A stretch of DNA of 64,000 nt from a virus. Below, one piece after another: positions 1 to 8,710 of the stretch. The translations under genes and the position numbers were made by a program. The stretch covers positions 124,001 through 188,000 of IMG/VR virus record IMGVR_UViG_3300043464_002284. One strand, 5' to 3'. The notes beneath the pieces were generated by a model that was not told the DNA's origin, did no database searches, and was given only the letters and a program-made list of their open reading frames with translations. How positions within the stretch are numbered: position 1 is the first letter of the stretch; each line of letters starts with the position of its first letter.

Positions 1-491
1 GCTAATTTTGGAATATCTCTGTCACTTTCAGGTTTCTCGTATTCTCTATCTACTTGTTTTTGTAGTTTTTCTGTTTCTGCTATGTGTCTCTTACGTTCTT
101 TCATGCTTCTATTAATTAGTATGTCTATGGTAATAAATTGCTTTATTTGCAGTTCTTCTGCTGGTAGAACGTCTTCTCTAAACTGCTTAATAAGTCCTAT
201 CCATGTGTCTTCAAAATATCTTAGTTCCCCAGTGTCTTCATCAAATTGTCTGAGGATTTCTTGCCAGAAGGTTTTAGAGTGTAGCTTTCTGCGCAGTGTC
301 TCGTCATCATTCTTGTCTTCGTCAGAAACTAAGAGTCTATTCTCTTCTATATATCTTTGAATAGGAGGAGGATTTCGATTAAGAGACGACGCAATCTCAG
401 CCACAGAGAGAGTCTCAAAATGTTCTCTTATGAACTGTTCTTCGTCGAGACTTAATTGTCCTCGTTTTCTTGGTACTCGTTTAGATTCCAC
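1..491 (-). CDS. HTH-domain protein, partial (runs off left edge)
   Basis: An open frame of 163 codons runs from a GTG at 491-489 to the window edge. An AAAGGA ribosome site lies 6 nt upstream of the GTG, and the start overlaps the last 40 nt of the sigma factor gene, so the two are probably translationally coupled. Residues ~15-50 look like a helix-turn-helix (SLDEEQFIREHFETLSV, then AEIASSLNRNPPPIQRYIEE), followed by a charged, probably coiled-coil region. A DNA-binding role is inferred; a small-terminase-type or regulatory protein are both possible. The C-terminus is not visible. Confidence 0.7.
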   Translation of the reverse strand, partial: MESKRVPRKRGQLSLDEEQFIREHFETLSVAEIASSLNRNPPPIQRYIEENRLLVSDEDKNDDETLRRKLHSKTFWQEILRQFDEDTGELRYFEDTWIGLIKQFREDVLPAEELQIKQFITIDILINRSMKERKRHIAETEKLQKQVDREYEKPESDRDIPKL

Positions 492-1150
492 TGGTTATCC
501 TTTAATAGTTCTTGAATGTGTTTTTGAAGCTTAACTAATTGTTGTTTAGGAATTTTGGTTCCATGTTTCAGTTTTAAGTAACTCTCACGAAATTCTGCTT
601 GTATGTTCTGATCTAGGAATTTAATGATTTCTTGGTTCTGTATATTAATAAATAGTTTGTCTTTAATCAAAGACTGATGAATATTTTCTTGATCGTTAAT
701 ATACGAGGGTTGCATAATATTCTTTTTAGAATCATTACGGGTTGCCCAAGCAGCATATAGTTCACAATCCTGTTTATTAGTAAATTTGGAGCATTGATTA
801 GATGAGCACTTGTATGTTTTATCAAAAAGAGGACAGGTCAAGCATGGCTTATCTGGTCTTTGATAGTTATTCCTCTTGTAATTAAAAAGACGATTTCTTA
901 CGTGTGTCCATAAAAAATTCTCTAGTGGTCTTTTATGGTCGTATCTTTCAAGGCCTTCCAAAGCAAAAATCGCTGCTTGCTGTTTCATATCATCGAAATC
1001 ATGGTATCCGAATTTAAACTTATTCGCTAATCTTCTACTTATATTATCTAGTACGATTAAAAATTCTTCTTCTGAAACACCATGTAAATTAGGGATATTC
1101 TTTTTGCTTTTCTTAGTCCTTATTTGTATCTTCTTCTTCTTGTTTGGCAT
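452..1150 (-). CDS. Late-type RNA polymerase sigma factor (T4 gp55-like)
   Basis: 232 aa. Residues ~35-95 match sigma-70 region 2: YHDFDDMKQQAAIFALEGLE, then a conserved RYD and FLWTHVRNRLFNYKR, typical of phage gp55-like and small sigma factors. A cysteine cluster follows (CLTCPLF, then CSSNQC and a further C), probably a zinc knuckle like that of other phage late sigmas. There is no clear region 4. It probably redirects host RNA polymerase to late promoters. It overlaps the upstream 52-aa gene by 38 nt and the downstream HTH gene by 40 nt, so the three form one operon from the promoter at 1307-1334. Confidence 0.8.
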   Translation of the reverse strand: MPNKKKKIQIRTKKSKKNIPNLHGVSEEEFLIVLDNISRRLANKFKFGYHDFDDMKQQAAIFALEGLERYDHKRPLENFLWTHVRNRLFNYKRNNYQRPDKPCLTCPLFDKTYKCSSNQCSKFTNKQDCELYAAWATRNDSKKNIMQPSYINDQENIHQSLIKDKLFINIQNQEIIKFLDQNIQAEFRESYLKLKHGTKIPKQQLVKLQKHIQELLKDNQWNLNEYQENEDN

Positions 1151-1271
1151 CTATTAGTTCTGCTATTGTTTTGGTTTGAACACATTCAAAGTCCGCCGAT
1201 ACGTCCTGTATGCTGCCAACAGCTTTGACTTCCAATATGGAGTCTGTAATATTAATTTCAGGATTTATCAT
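1113..1271 (-). CDS. Small hypothetical protein (52 aa), first gene of sigma operon
   Basis: A start at 1271 is chosen because AAGGAG lies 6-7 nt upstream; a longer frame from 1334 would begin inside the promoter. The product is acidic (MINPEINITDS at the start, KQEEEDTNKD at the end) with no recognised domain. It overlaps the sigma gene by 38 nt, suggesting coupled translation. Confidence 0.6.
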   Translation of the reverse strand: MINPEINITDSILEVKAVGSIQDVSADFECVQTKTIAELIDAKQEEEDTNKD

Positions 1272-1306
1272 ATTTTCTCCTTGCACAAAACTTGTCAATA
1301 TGTAGT

Positions 1307-1334
1307 ATAATAGAGTTATATAGTCTTTAGTCAA
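1307..1334 (-). promoter_or_regulatory. Promoter of the sigma-factor operon
   Basis: On the minus strand TTGACT (1334-1329), a 16-bp spacer and TATTAT (1312-1307) lie ~35 nt upstream of the 1271 start codon. Confidence 0.55.
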
Positions 1335-1359
1335 TATTTACACCAAAAGGAACCATTTT

Positions 1360-1593
1360 ATGGCTAATTATAAAAAGTGGACAGACGCTGAATTAAAGTT
1401 CATTAACGAAAACCAAAAACTTCTTAGCGATGACGAATTGGCCAATAAACTTAGCCAAATGACTGGTCAAAATGTTACTACAAGCATGATTCGTAGACAA
1501 AGACGAAAGCTAGGAATTAAGAAGGCTAAGGGTCGAAGGCCTAAGATTAGGGTTGTTGAAAGTCCTGAGGAAAATAACACACAGAATGTTTGA
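1360..1593 (+). CDS. Small Myb/SANT-like or HTH DNA-binding protein
   Basis: 77 aa with AAGGAA upstream of the ATG. It opens with KKWTDAELKFINENQKLL and continues with a basic second helix (TTSMIRRQRRKLGIKKAKGRR). This resembles the one-repeat Myb/HTH proteins common in phages. It is divergent from the sigma operon with a 25-nt gap from its promoter and is followed by a strong terminator. A regulatory DNA-binding role is inferred. Confidence 0.65.
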   Translation: MANYKKWTDAELKFINENQKLLSDDELANKLSQMTGQNVTTSMIRRQRRKLGIKKAKGRRPKIRVVESPEENNTQNV

Positions 1594-1625
1594 CTTACTA
1601 ATAATGGTGAATAAATAATAAATTA

Positions 1626-1655
1626 GGGATAGCCGTAGTGGGCTGTCCCTTTTTT
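1626..1655 (+). terminator. Rho-independent terminator
   Basis: The stem GGGATAGCC / GGCTGTCCC around a 6-nt loop is followed by six T. It sits between convergent genes, and the T-run overlaps the stop codon of the minus-strand gene. Confidence 0.85.
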
Positions 1656-2013
1656 ATTGAACGTTCTTTAAGCCTCGTGTAAAAACAAACCTGCGACCAG
1701 AACCAGAAGAAGACGCAGAAGAAAATCCCATTCTTTCTTGTTTGGTATGTTGAGTTGAAGATGTGTCTATTACAACCCTATTTGGATTGTGTATGTTCGG
1801 TCTTGCTTTATTTATCAATCCTATAAAAGATGTATCTTCTATAGATGGATAGACAGAATCGATATGTTCTTTGTGTTGTTTTGGGGCCCATGTAATAGTA
1901 TCTAATAATTGAATTTCAATGTATGGATAGATTAGCACTGGAATTTGATATAATCCATTATGAAATTGATAAAGAATACGGTGTCCGTAATTATAGTAAG
2001 CTGAATTATTCAT
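1654..2013 (-). CDS. Hypothetical protein, probable structural-operon member
   Basis: 119 aa, aromatic-rich N-terminus and a Ser/Gly-rich tail (SSASSSGSGRRFVF). No domain recognised. It lies 13 nt downstream of the larger Gly/Cys-rich gene on the same strand, so it is probably cotranscribed with the two genes upstream, which look like virion components. Function unknown. Confidence 0.55.
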   Translation of the reverse strand: MNNSAYYNYGHRILYQFHNGLYQIPVLIYPYIEIQLLDTITWAPKQHKEHIDSVYPSIEDTSFIGLINKARPNIHNPNRVVIDTSSTQHTKQERMGFSSASSSGSGRRFVFTRGLKNVQ

Positions 2014-2026
2014 AAATATTTCTATA

Positions 2027-3535
2027 TTAATATGGGTAGTTTACTTGACCTGGAATAAATTTACCATCATCTATAACAATTATGTCTCTTGGGGTAGGTG
2101 TTTCTTTAGAAATCTTAAGTATTGGAAAATTGGTCATCGGAACGCCAAAATTAGCATTAAGAGTAAGATTGTTTTTGATTGAAGACGGAATACTCGTATT
2201 AATCATTTGAGCCATGTTTACTGTGGTAGATAAATTACCTTGTATAAAATTAGATCTTGATGGAGTACTGGAATCTGGAACACCAGCTTTAGGAATCCTT
2301 GATCCGTCGTGTTTCATGAACGAACCGTCTGGTAAAAATACTCCATCTGAGTAATTTAATTGTCCATCATTGTCGGATCCTGTCTCGGGACCGCCAGGAC
2401 CGCCAGGACCGCCGCCTGGACCGCCGGGACCACCACCCCCATCGGGGCCTGGATCACATGTCCAGCTTATATCAGAATCACCAAGACCAGCATCATCTAA
2501 AGCATAAGCAAAAGCGTCCCAGCTTGCTGCTCCTATAAAGGCTGCTATAGCTGGAATCTTTCTTAAACACGGACTAACTGTTTTGGCGAGACGTCCTCCA
2601 TTTTTACGGAGTTCGTCAAATAGTTTTCCAACTGGACTAAGCGGATTAAGTTTTAATTTACCGTCTATAATAGTTTTATCAAATGTTTGTTTTATAGTTT
2701 TCATATTATTTAAATATGTATCATAAGTTGTTTTTGACATTCTAGATAAAGATGGATCACTTGGGGGTTTAAAAGCTGGTGTCATTTTACCAGTAACTGG
2801 ATCAAATGTTGTTTTGTCAAAATCTATAATGTCTATAGTTGAAGGATAAGCACCATTTTTAATTAGGGCTTCAAGAAAATTAGCCTTATCTGTAGGGTTA
2901 AGTTTTGTTACATCAATCATATTTTGGTTATTTTTAAAACCAGTTAAAAATGCCGTTAGGCTTATACCAGCAACTGCTGTAGCATCTACGTAAGTGGTAT
3001 CTGTAACATCTGTACATTTAGACTCTTCTCCACCAGAACATTCCCATGAAATATCATAGCTAAAATTAGCAGCAGCTGCTGTTGAACAATCTGCAGAATT
3101 ATCTATTCCGCTAAGATCAGGAGCAGGAGGAGCAGGAGCAGGACCTAAGCCTCCTCGACCTGAACACTCAGCAATGAAATACTCATAGGCTTCTTCTTCT
3201 GTTTGAAAAGAGTTTTGATTACAAGGACGACTATATTCACAATCAGGAATGCAAATGTAGTTATTTTCATGGCAATTCTGGCAATATCCGTCACCGCAGC
3301 AATCACTATTTCCACTACATCCATAGCATATTACTGCCCATGGTCCTTTATATCCATTATTTACACAAGAACAAGTAGGAAGAACTTCCGGCGTACATAC
3401 TGTGCGAGTAGTAGTAATAGGACATTGAGGAGGACTAAATCCTCCACCAGAGTCCGAACAAGAACCGCTACCTCCTGCAGGTTGAATTGAGGTTGGTGGT
3501 TTAATATAAGGATTATCAAATGGTGATATTGGCAT
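2027..3535 (-). CDS. Cys- and Gly/Pro-rich protein, candidate virion or fibre protein
   Basis: 502 aa, with AGGACA upstream of the ATG. Residues ~30-125 are very cysteine-rich (spaced CxC, CC and CxxC motifs such as CYGCSGNSDCCGDGYCQNC), suggesting a disulphide- or metal-stabilised module. A collagen-like GPGGPGG run lies near residue 370. The rest is Ser/Thr/Asn-rich with no known enzyme motif. The composition and the neighbouring beta-repeat protein suggest an exposed virion protein; this is inference only. Confidence 0.55.
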   Translation of the reverse strand: MPISPFDNPYIKPPTSIQPAGGSGSCSDSGGGFSPPQCPITTTRTVCTPEVLPTCSCVNNGYKGPWAVICYGCSGNSDCCGDGYCQNCHENNYICIPDCEYSRPCNQNSFQTEEEAYEYFIAECSGRGGLGPAPAPPAPDLSGIDNSADCSTAAAANFSYDISWECSGGEESKCTDVTDTTYVDATAVAGISLTAFLTGFKNNQNMIDVTKLNPTDKANFLEALIKNGAYPSTIDIIDFDKTTFDPVTGKMTPAFKPPSDPSLSRMSKTTYDTYLNNMKTIKQTFDKTIIDGKLKLNPLSPVGKLFDELRKNGGRLAKTVSPCLRKIPAIAAFIGAASWDAFAYALDDAGLGDSDISWTCDPGPDGGGGPGGPGGGPGGPGGPETGSDNDGQLNYSDGVFLPDGSFMKHDGSRIPKAGVPDSSTPSRSNFIQGNLSTTVNMAQMINTSIPSSIKNNLTLNANFGVPMTNFPILKISKETPTPRDIIVIDDGKFIPGQVNYPY

Positions 3536-3543
3536 AATGTGTC

Positions 3544-4341
3544 CTATTCTAAAGGATCGCCTAATGAAAAGTTATTAATGAATATATAGTTTTTTTTGTT
3601 AGATATGTCATCATGAATTGTCATAAACTTATTTAGTATTGTTTGTCTTTTTCTTGGATCTGGTATAACTTCTTCATGTATATAAGGATCCATAGAAACT
3701 TGAAGAGATAGTCCTGTTGGTTGTGGATTAGATGATCCTTGATTAGAAATAACTATGTTGCGTATTATTCCAGATCCTGTAACCCTATTAAGTGTTTGAT
3801 ATCCAGCACCAATCGAAGTTAAATCTACATAAGTTATAGAAAATTTATCGTTAGATGATATAACTGCAGATGAGTTACCATTAAGAGAAACATAAGGAAG
3901 ACTTGAAGTAGAATTAAGATCCAGAGGTGGTGATAAAACCTCGTAATCTGATATTGATCCATTAATACCAGTACTTGTGATAATAAAATCACCAATAGTA
4001 TTTCCACTATGCATTATATCAAAAGCTTGATAAGCAGAATATCCTGATCCTGGATTATTAATACTAAATGAAGCCTTACTAGGAGTAAACCAAGGCTTAG
4101 CTGTTGCTACAATCCCGCTGGGATGTTCTGGTGATGGTAATGTTGTTGTTGTACTCTTACTATAATTTATTCCAGAGTTAACTACCTTAATTCCTAAGAT
4201 AGAAACAAACTGAGGATCAATACTTAGTCTGATATAATCAAAATATTTATTAGAGTTTTCTGGTCTATGAGCATGTAAACCACTTAACTGTCTATTACGA
4301 ATCAAGCCACTAATAGAAAATTTATTACTGTTATCAGCCAT
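3544..4341 (-). CDS. Beta-rich repeat protein, candidate tail/fibre component
   Basis: 265 aa, AGGAAA upstream of the ATG. Short repeats of the type VVNSGINYS, INNPGSGYS and LTSIGAGYQ recur, like the NxGSGYt repeats found in structural proteins of T4-like phages. It starts the minus-strand operon 3544 to 1654. A structural role is inferred from repeat style; no receptor-binding domain was identified. Confidence 0.55.
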   Translation of the reverse strand: MADNSNKFSISGLIRNRQLSGLHAHRPENSNKYFDYIRLSIDPQFVSILGIKVVNSGINYSKSTTTTLPSPEHPSGIVATAKPWFTPSKASFSINNPGSGYSAYQAFDIMHSGNTIGDFIITSTGINGSISDYEVLSPPLDLNSTSSLPYVSLNGNSSAVISSNDKFSITYVDLTSIGAGYQTLNRVTGSGIIRNIVISNQGSSNPQPTGLSLQVSMDPYIHEEVIPDPRKRQTILNKFMTIHDDISNKKNYIFINNFSLGDPLE

Positions 4342-4486
4342 TATAGGTTTCCTCTAGTAATTCTAATGAGTTGTATTTCATTAAAATATACCCCAAAATA
4401 AGCATAATAAGCTTAAAACTTTATGCTATTCTAAAAAAGTAAGTATAATTTTATATATACACTATTTGTTTTTTTAAAAAGAAGAT

Positions 4487-4514
4487 TTGACCTGAGACGC
4501 CGACGAGTTACAAT
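4487..4514 (+). promoter_or_regulatory. Promoter for secreted protein/glmS unit
   Basis: TTGACC, 16 bp, TACAAT. The expected transcription start (~4521) supports the ATG at 4548 over the in-frame ATG at 4524. Confidence 0.55.
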
Positions 4515-4547
4515 AAAAATGTTATGTCACCAATCCTGGAGAAAATC

Positions 4548-4859
4548 ATGAAAAACCTACTATGTTCTTTAATGCTATTATTTATGCTGGCTAACTTAGC
4601 TTCTGCTCAATATCCAGTAGTTACTCAAGCATGGGTTCCTATGATGGTTAATACAACCCAATATGTTCCTTACAATTATGCTGTAACTAATTACTATACT
4701 ACTATGGTTCCGGTTAATGTTCCAACGGTTCAATACTATCAAGCTCCATTGTATCGACCAGTATCTGAGGTAACTCCTTATGCTCAAACTTACTTTCCTT
4801 CATGTCGTTGGAATAGACCAACTTATTACAACTATCAGTATTATCCTTATCGGTATTGA
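4548..4859 (+). CDS. Small secreted Tyr/Pro-rich protein
   Basis: 103 aa from the ATG at 4548, preceded by GGAG. A hydrophobic signal peptide (LLCSLMLLFMLANLASA, cut before Q) is followed by a Tyr-rich mature part ending YQYYPYRY. Such small secreted proteins are frequent in planctomycetes, so acquisition from the host is likely. It lies 6 nt upstream of glmS. Function unknown; it may act in the envelope. Confidence 0.65.
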   Translation: MKNLLCSLMLLFMLANLASAQYPVVTQAWVPMMVNTTQYVPYNYAVTNYYTTMVPVNVPTVQYYQAPLYRPVSEVTPYAQTYFPSCRWNRPTYYNYQYYPYRY

Positions 4860-4865
4860 AAAACT

Positions 4866-6677
4866 ATGTGTGGTATAGTTGCTTACAAAGGCAAGCAGAA
4901 ATGCTTGTCTTTTTTGCTTGATGGACTTCAAGCTCTGGAATATAGAGGTTATGATAGTGCGGGCGTATGCTATTTGGTGAACCAAACTTTAATAAATGTC
5001 AAACAGACTGGTAGCGTTGAAGATTTAAAAAAGGCCGTTAAAAACCCCGATATCGAAGCCTACAGCGGTATTGGCCACACAAGATGGGCAACACACGGAA
5101 AGCCCTGCAAAAGAAATTCTCATCCTCATCTGACCAGTGACAATAAATTGGCCATAATCCACAATGGCATTATTGAAAATTACCAAGAGTTAAAGGATAG
5201 TCTGGAAAAAAAGTATAAATTCAAAAGCGACACTGATTCTGAGGTGCTGTTGTATCAAATATATGAATTTGTGCAGGAAGGAAAGGATATTTTAACGAGC
5301 GTCAAATGCGCTCTTAGGAAAATTGTCGGGGCCTTTGCTATAGTGGTAATGGGGGAAAGCGGTCAAATGATAGTGGCTCGAAAGGGAAGTCCTTTGGTGA
5401 TAGGATTGGGGGTAAATGAAATAATGGTAGGGAGTGATAGTGGGGCTTTTGGCGATAGGGCAAGTTTGGGGCTTGTATATTTAAAAGATAATAGTGTAGG
5501 GGAAATTACGGATAAGCTAACGGTATATGATTTGCATAACAATATAGAAACTGATTATGAAATTGAGCAGGTATATAATAATAGTTTGAGGGTGGAAAAG
5601 GGATCTTATGACAGTTTCATGCTTAAAGAGATTTTTGAGCAACCAAGAGTGATTGATGATTGTTTGAGGGGGCGACTTGATGGATATCGCATTAAATTGG
5701 GGGGATTGATTGGCTATGAGAATATATTTAAAAAGGCAAAGCATATAACCATAGTGAGTTGTGGGTCAAGTTGGCATTCTTCTTTGATTGCAAAATATTA
5801 TATTGAGGAATTTTGTAAGATTAAAGTTAGTGTAGAGTATGCTAGTGAGTTCCGATATCGAAAGCCATGTATTGAGAAGGGGGATATTGTTATTGGGGTT
5901 AGTCAAAGTGGGGAAACCGCAGATACTATTAGTGCTTTAGAAATAGCAAAAATATATGGGGCGATTATTGTGGGGATTTGTAATGTTCCTAATTCTACCA
6001 TAGCAAGAATGAGTGATTGCGGAATTTATTTACGGGCGGGTGTGGAAGTGGGGGTGGCTAGTACTAAGGCTTTTACTAATCAGGTGGTGGTTTTGTTGAT
6101 GTTAAGTTTGTGGATTGAGCAGAATGTTGGGATTATGGGTTTGGATCACAGAAAAAGAATAATAGATGATTTGAGGGAGTTGCCGGATTTGACTGAGCAA
6201 TGTTTGAGGTGCTATGAGAACGTGGAGTTTTTAGCAGAGAGTATGGTTGGTATGACTAATTGCTTGTTTTTGGGGCGTGGATATAATTTTCCAATAGCTC
6301 TTGAGGGGGCTCTTAAGTTAAAAGAGATAAGTTATGTTCATGCTGAGGGATATCCTGCGGCAGAAATGAAACATGGGCCTATTGCTTTGATAGATAAAAA
6401 TATGCCGGTGATTGTTCTTGCTAATAATCTGGGGCAGTATGGAAAGATGGTAAATAATGTTAGTGAAATAATAGCACGAGATGGTAAGGTGATAAGCATA
6501 TTTTCTGAAAATGCTGGGTTGGGAGATTATAAAATAAGGGTTCCTGTGGTATCTGATGCTTTGAGTCCGTTGATGGGAATAGTTCCTTTGCAGTTATTTT
6601 CTTACTACTCGGCAGTTTTGAGGGGCAAAAATGTTGATAAGCCAAGGAATTTAGCTAAAAGCGTTACTGTCGAATAA
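4866..6677 (+). CDS. glmS: Glutamine--fructose-6-phosphate aminotransferase (isomerizing)
   Basis: 603 aa, close to the usual ~608. It converts fructose-6-phosphate and glutamine to glucosamine-6-phosphate, the first step toward UDP-GlcNAc. Seen: the class II amidotransferase N-terminus MCGIVAYKG with nucleophile Cys2, GIGHTRWATHG, HNGIIENY; two SIS domains (SCGSSWHSS and SQSGETADTIS; the second around GRGYNFPIALEGALKLKEIS); and the canonical end PRNLAKSVTVE. All key residues appear intact, so the enzyme is probably active. No ribozyme-like leader is evident in the 6-nt gap upstream. A phage role in modifying sugars of host envelope, virion or DNA is possible. Confidence 0.95.
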   Translation: MCGIVAYKGKQKCLSFLLDGLQALEYRGYDSAGVCYLVNQTLINVKQTGSVEDLKKAVKNPDIEAYSGIGHTRWATHGKPCKRNSHPHLTSDNKLAIIHNGIIENYQELKDSLEKKYKFKSDTDSEVLLYQIYEFVQEGKDILTSVKCALRKIVGAFAIVVMGESGQMIVARKGSPLVIGLGVNEIMVGSDSGAFGDRASLGLVYLKDNSVGEITDKLTVYDLHNNIETDYEIEQVYNNSLRVEKGSYDSFMLKEIFEQPRVIDDCLRGRLDGYRIKLGGLIGYENIFKKAKHITIVSCGSSWHSSLIAKYYIEEFCKIKVSVEYASEFRYRKPCIEKGDIVIGVSQSGETADTISALEIAKIYGAIIVGICNVPNSTIARMSDCGIYLRAGVEVGVASTKAFTNQVVVLLMLSLWIEQNVGIMGLDHRKRIIDDLRELPDLTEQCLRCYENVEFLAESMVGMTNCLFLGRGYNFPIALEGALKLKEISYVHAEGYPAAEMKHGPIALIDKNMPVIVLANNLGQYGKMVNNVSEIIARDGKVISIFSENAGLGDYKIRVPVVSDALSPLMGIVPLQLFSYYSAVLRGKNVDKPRNLAKSVTVE

Positions 6678-6774
6678 TTAAATTTTCTATTGATTTTTCA
6701 AATTCTTCTACTAAGATTCGTAAAGGTGTAGGAACGCACGATTTAATCCTTTCTCTATTTAGGTAGGACACCAA

Positions 6775-8385
6775 ATGAAAAAAGCATGGAAGTTAACTGG
6801 TCCAGAGTCTCTAGAAAATAAAACATTATTATCAATAACTCCTAATGATCCTAAATTTAACGATCAATGGGGTTTGCAAAGTATATCGGTCCAACAAGCA
6901 TGGCAATATGGCACAGGATCTAAGGATATTGTTGTTGCTGTAATTGATAGTGGTATTGATTTAACTAATCAAGATTTAAAGAATAATTTATGGGTTAATC
7001 CTGGAGAGATAGCAGGCGACGGAATAGATAATGAGAACAATGGATATATAGACGATGTTAATGGGTGGAATTTTGCCAATAATAATAATGATGTTCAGGA
7101 CCGATACGGACATGGAACTCATGTGGCTGGCATAATTGGTGCAGAAGGGGATAATGGTTTGGGGGTCACGGGGATTAATTGGAATGTAAGTTTGATGGCT
7201 TTAAAGTTTATGGATGATAAGGGTGTGGGTGATACCGGTGGAGCTATACGAGCCATGGATTATATAGGTATGATGAAGAATACTTATGGAGTAAATGTGG
7301 TGGTGGCTAATGCTAGTTGGGGAGGTCTTACTGGTTTTAGTAATATGTTATATGGGGCTATTAATAGATTGAATGATGTTGGGGTGGTGCTGACTGTGGC
7401 TGCTGGTAATAGTGGTAGCGATAATGATATTACTCTTAGATATCCTAGCTGTTATGATAGCGATAATATAATTAGTGTGGGAGCTTTGAGTAAATATGAT
7501 GGGGTGAGTTTGGTTGGCTTTTCTAATTATGGAGCGTCCACTGTGGATCTTGCTGCTCCTGGTAGCATGATACTATCTACGATTCCATATAATAATTATG
7601 GATACTTGAGCGGAACCAGTATGGCGGCTCCTATGGTTGCTGGAGCGGTTGCCTTATTGAAGTCTATTAAGTCTAGTCTAACTGTATCAGAAGTTAAAGC
7701 TGCTATTTTTGGATCAGTAGATAAAATTCCGGAACTATTTGGAAAGGTGGCAACAGGAGGAAAGTTGAACGTGGGGGCAGCCATGGCTAATGTATTGGGG
7801 GTTCCTTATGACGGAAACATATTACCAACAGGAGCCATAACGAGTCAGAATTTAAGAAATATTAGTGGATGGGCCAAAGATCTTAACTTTCCAAACTCTA
7901 GTATTCATGTGAGACTAATAATAGATGGTGCAGATAGCGGGTTGGTATGGACTGGGGTTGGTGGGTCATTTGTTTTTAATCTGGGTGGTCTGACAATAGG
8001 GGAGCATGTTATAAGCGTTGAGGCTAGAGACTCTCAAACAGGATCTTGGACCTCTGTAGCATCATCTAAAGTTACTATTCCTCCTCCGATTGTTAGAGTG
8101 GGATATCTAAGATTAGATAGAGTTGCTGGATGGGCTTTTAGTGAAAGATCAGGAGCTTCTCCGGTTCTTGTTAGAGTAGTTATTAATGGAAGAATAGTAT
8201 CTGGTCGGTGGGCTAACTTGTATAGACCAGCGCTAATTCCGGTGGTTGGTAGCTCCAGACACGGATTTAATATTCCGTTGAATAGAAACTGGTTTCATAA
8301 AGGAGCTAATAACATGACGATTCAAGTTTATGATCCAATATCGAAGCAGGTTTCAATAGCTTGGGAGAGAACCATAAATAAATAA
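6775..8385 (+). CDS. Subtilisin-like serine protease (S8), secreted
   Basis: 536 aa. Catalytic triad visible: Asp58 (AVIDSGID), His113 (GHGTHVAG) and Ser282 (GTSMAAPMVAGA); the oxyanion Asn lies in VAAGNSGS. The N-terminus GPESLENKTLLS resembles the LEPR-x-LL export motif of planctomycete extracellular proteins and there is no standard signal peptide. After residue ~350 come two beta-sandwich-like segments. AGGA lies upstream of the ATG. A terminator follows at 8421. It could degrade host surface proteins or mature virion proteins; likely host-derived. Confidence 0.93.
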   Translation: MKKAWKLTGPESLENKTLLSITPNDPKFNDQWGLQSISVQQAWQYGTGSKDIVVAVIDSGIDLTNQDLKNNLWVNPGEIAGDGIDNENNGYIDDVNGWNFANNNNDVQDRYGHGTHVAGIIGAEGDNGLGVTGINWNVSLMALKFMDDKGVGDTGGAIRAMDYIGMMKNTYGVNVVVANASWGGLTGFSNMLYGAINRLNDVGVVLTVAAGNSGSDNDITLRYPSCYDSDNIISVGALSKYDGVSLVGFSNYGASTVDLAAPGSMILSTIPYNNYGYLSGTSMAAPMVAGAVALLKSIKSSLTVSEVKAAIFGSVDKIPELFGKVATGGKLNVGAAMANVLGVPYDGNILPTGAITSQNLRNISGWAKDLNFPNSSIHVRLIIDGADSGLVWTGVGGSFVFNLGGLTIGEHVISVEARDSQTGSWTSVASSKVTIPPPIVRVGYLRLDRVAGWAFSERSGASPVLVRVVINGRIVSGRWANLYRPALIPVVGSSRHGFNIPLNRNWFHKGANNMTIQVYDPISKQVSIAWERTINK

Positions 8386-8420
8386 TAAGTGGCTATTAAA
8401 CTGGCCAATTATTTTATAGG

Positions 8421-8455
8421 GGCCGGTATTGTTTATGGACCACCCGGCCTTTTTC
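8421..8455 (+). terminator. Rho-independent terminator after the protease gene
   Basis: GGCCGG...CCGGCC stem with one bulge and a T-run, 35 nt after the stop codon. Confidence 0.75.
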
Positions 8456-8494
8456 AGCAAAAAAGCCTGAGAGCTTAGTAAAACAGAAAAACCC

Positions 8495-8580
8495 CCTAAG
8501 TCTATATCCCATAAGGACTTATGACGAGTATCGGATGCCCGTATTTGACGTAAGTCCTTTGTTGTAAGGTACTTAGGCAA
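8495..8580 (+). repeat. Double-hairpin element, copy 1
   Basis: Two imperfect inverted repeats built on TAAGTCCTT/AAGGACTTA, separated by a GC-rich linker (here TCGGATGCCC). First of 19 full copies between 8.5 and 27.8 kb; sits between the protease unit and the next promoter. Confidence 0.8.
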
Positions 8581-8614
8581 GTCTGCGAGTCTGGCATGAC
8601 ATTTGCTGCTCAAA

Positions 8615-8632
8615 CCTTACGAAAATGTAAGG
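8615..8632 (+). promoter_or_regulatory. 18-bp palindrome, candidate operator 1
   Basis: CCTTACGAAAATGTAAGG, 11 bp before the -35 box of the 8711 gene; one of five 18-bp copies. Confidence 0.55.
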
Positions 8633-8643
8633 AAATTTTCTGC

Positions 8644-8671
8644 TTGCAAGCAAAGTTTGGGTTGGTATAAT
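8644..8671 (+). promoter_or_regulatory. Promoter of the 8711 gene
   Basis: TTGCAA, 16 bp, TATAAT; followed by TGTCGATAT. It places the start of the downstream gene at 8711, not at 8603. Confidence 0.7.
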
Positions 8672-8710
8672 GTCGATATGAAGAATAAGAGAAAGAAAAG
8701 AGGAAAAAAG

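Noticed and set aside
82-360. Plus-strand frame of 92 codons at the left edge
   Set aside because: It is antisense to the GTG-started HTH gene, whose ribosome site, coupling and HTH pattern are far better support.
4342-4480. T4-type late promoter TATAAATA for the minus-strand structural genes
   Set aside because: Only AT-rich near matches such as TATATAAAA; not convincing without transcript data.
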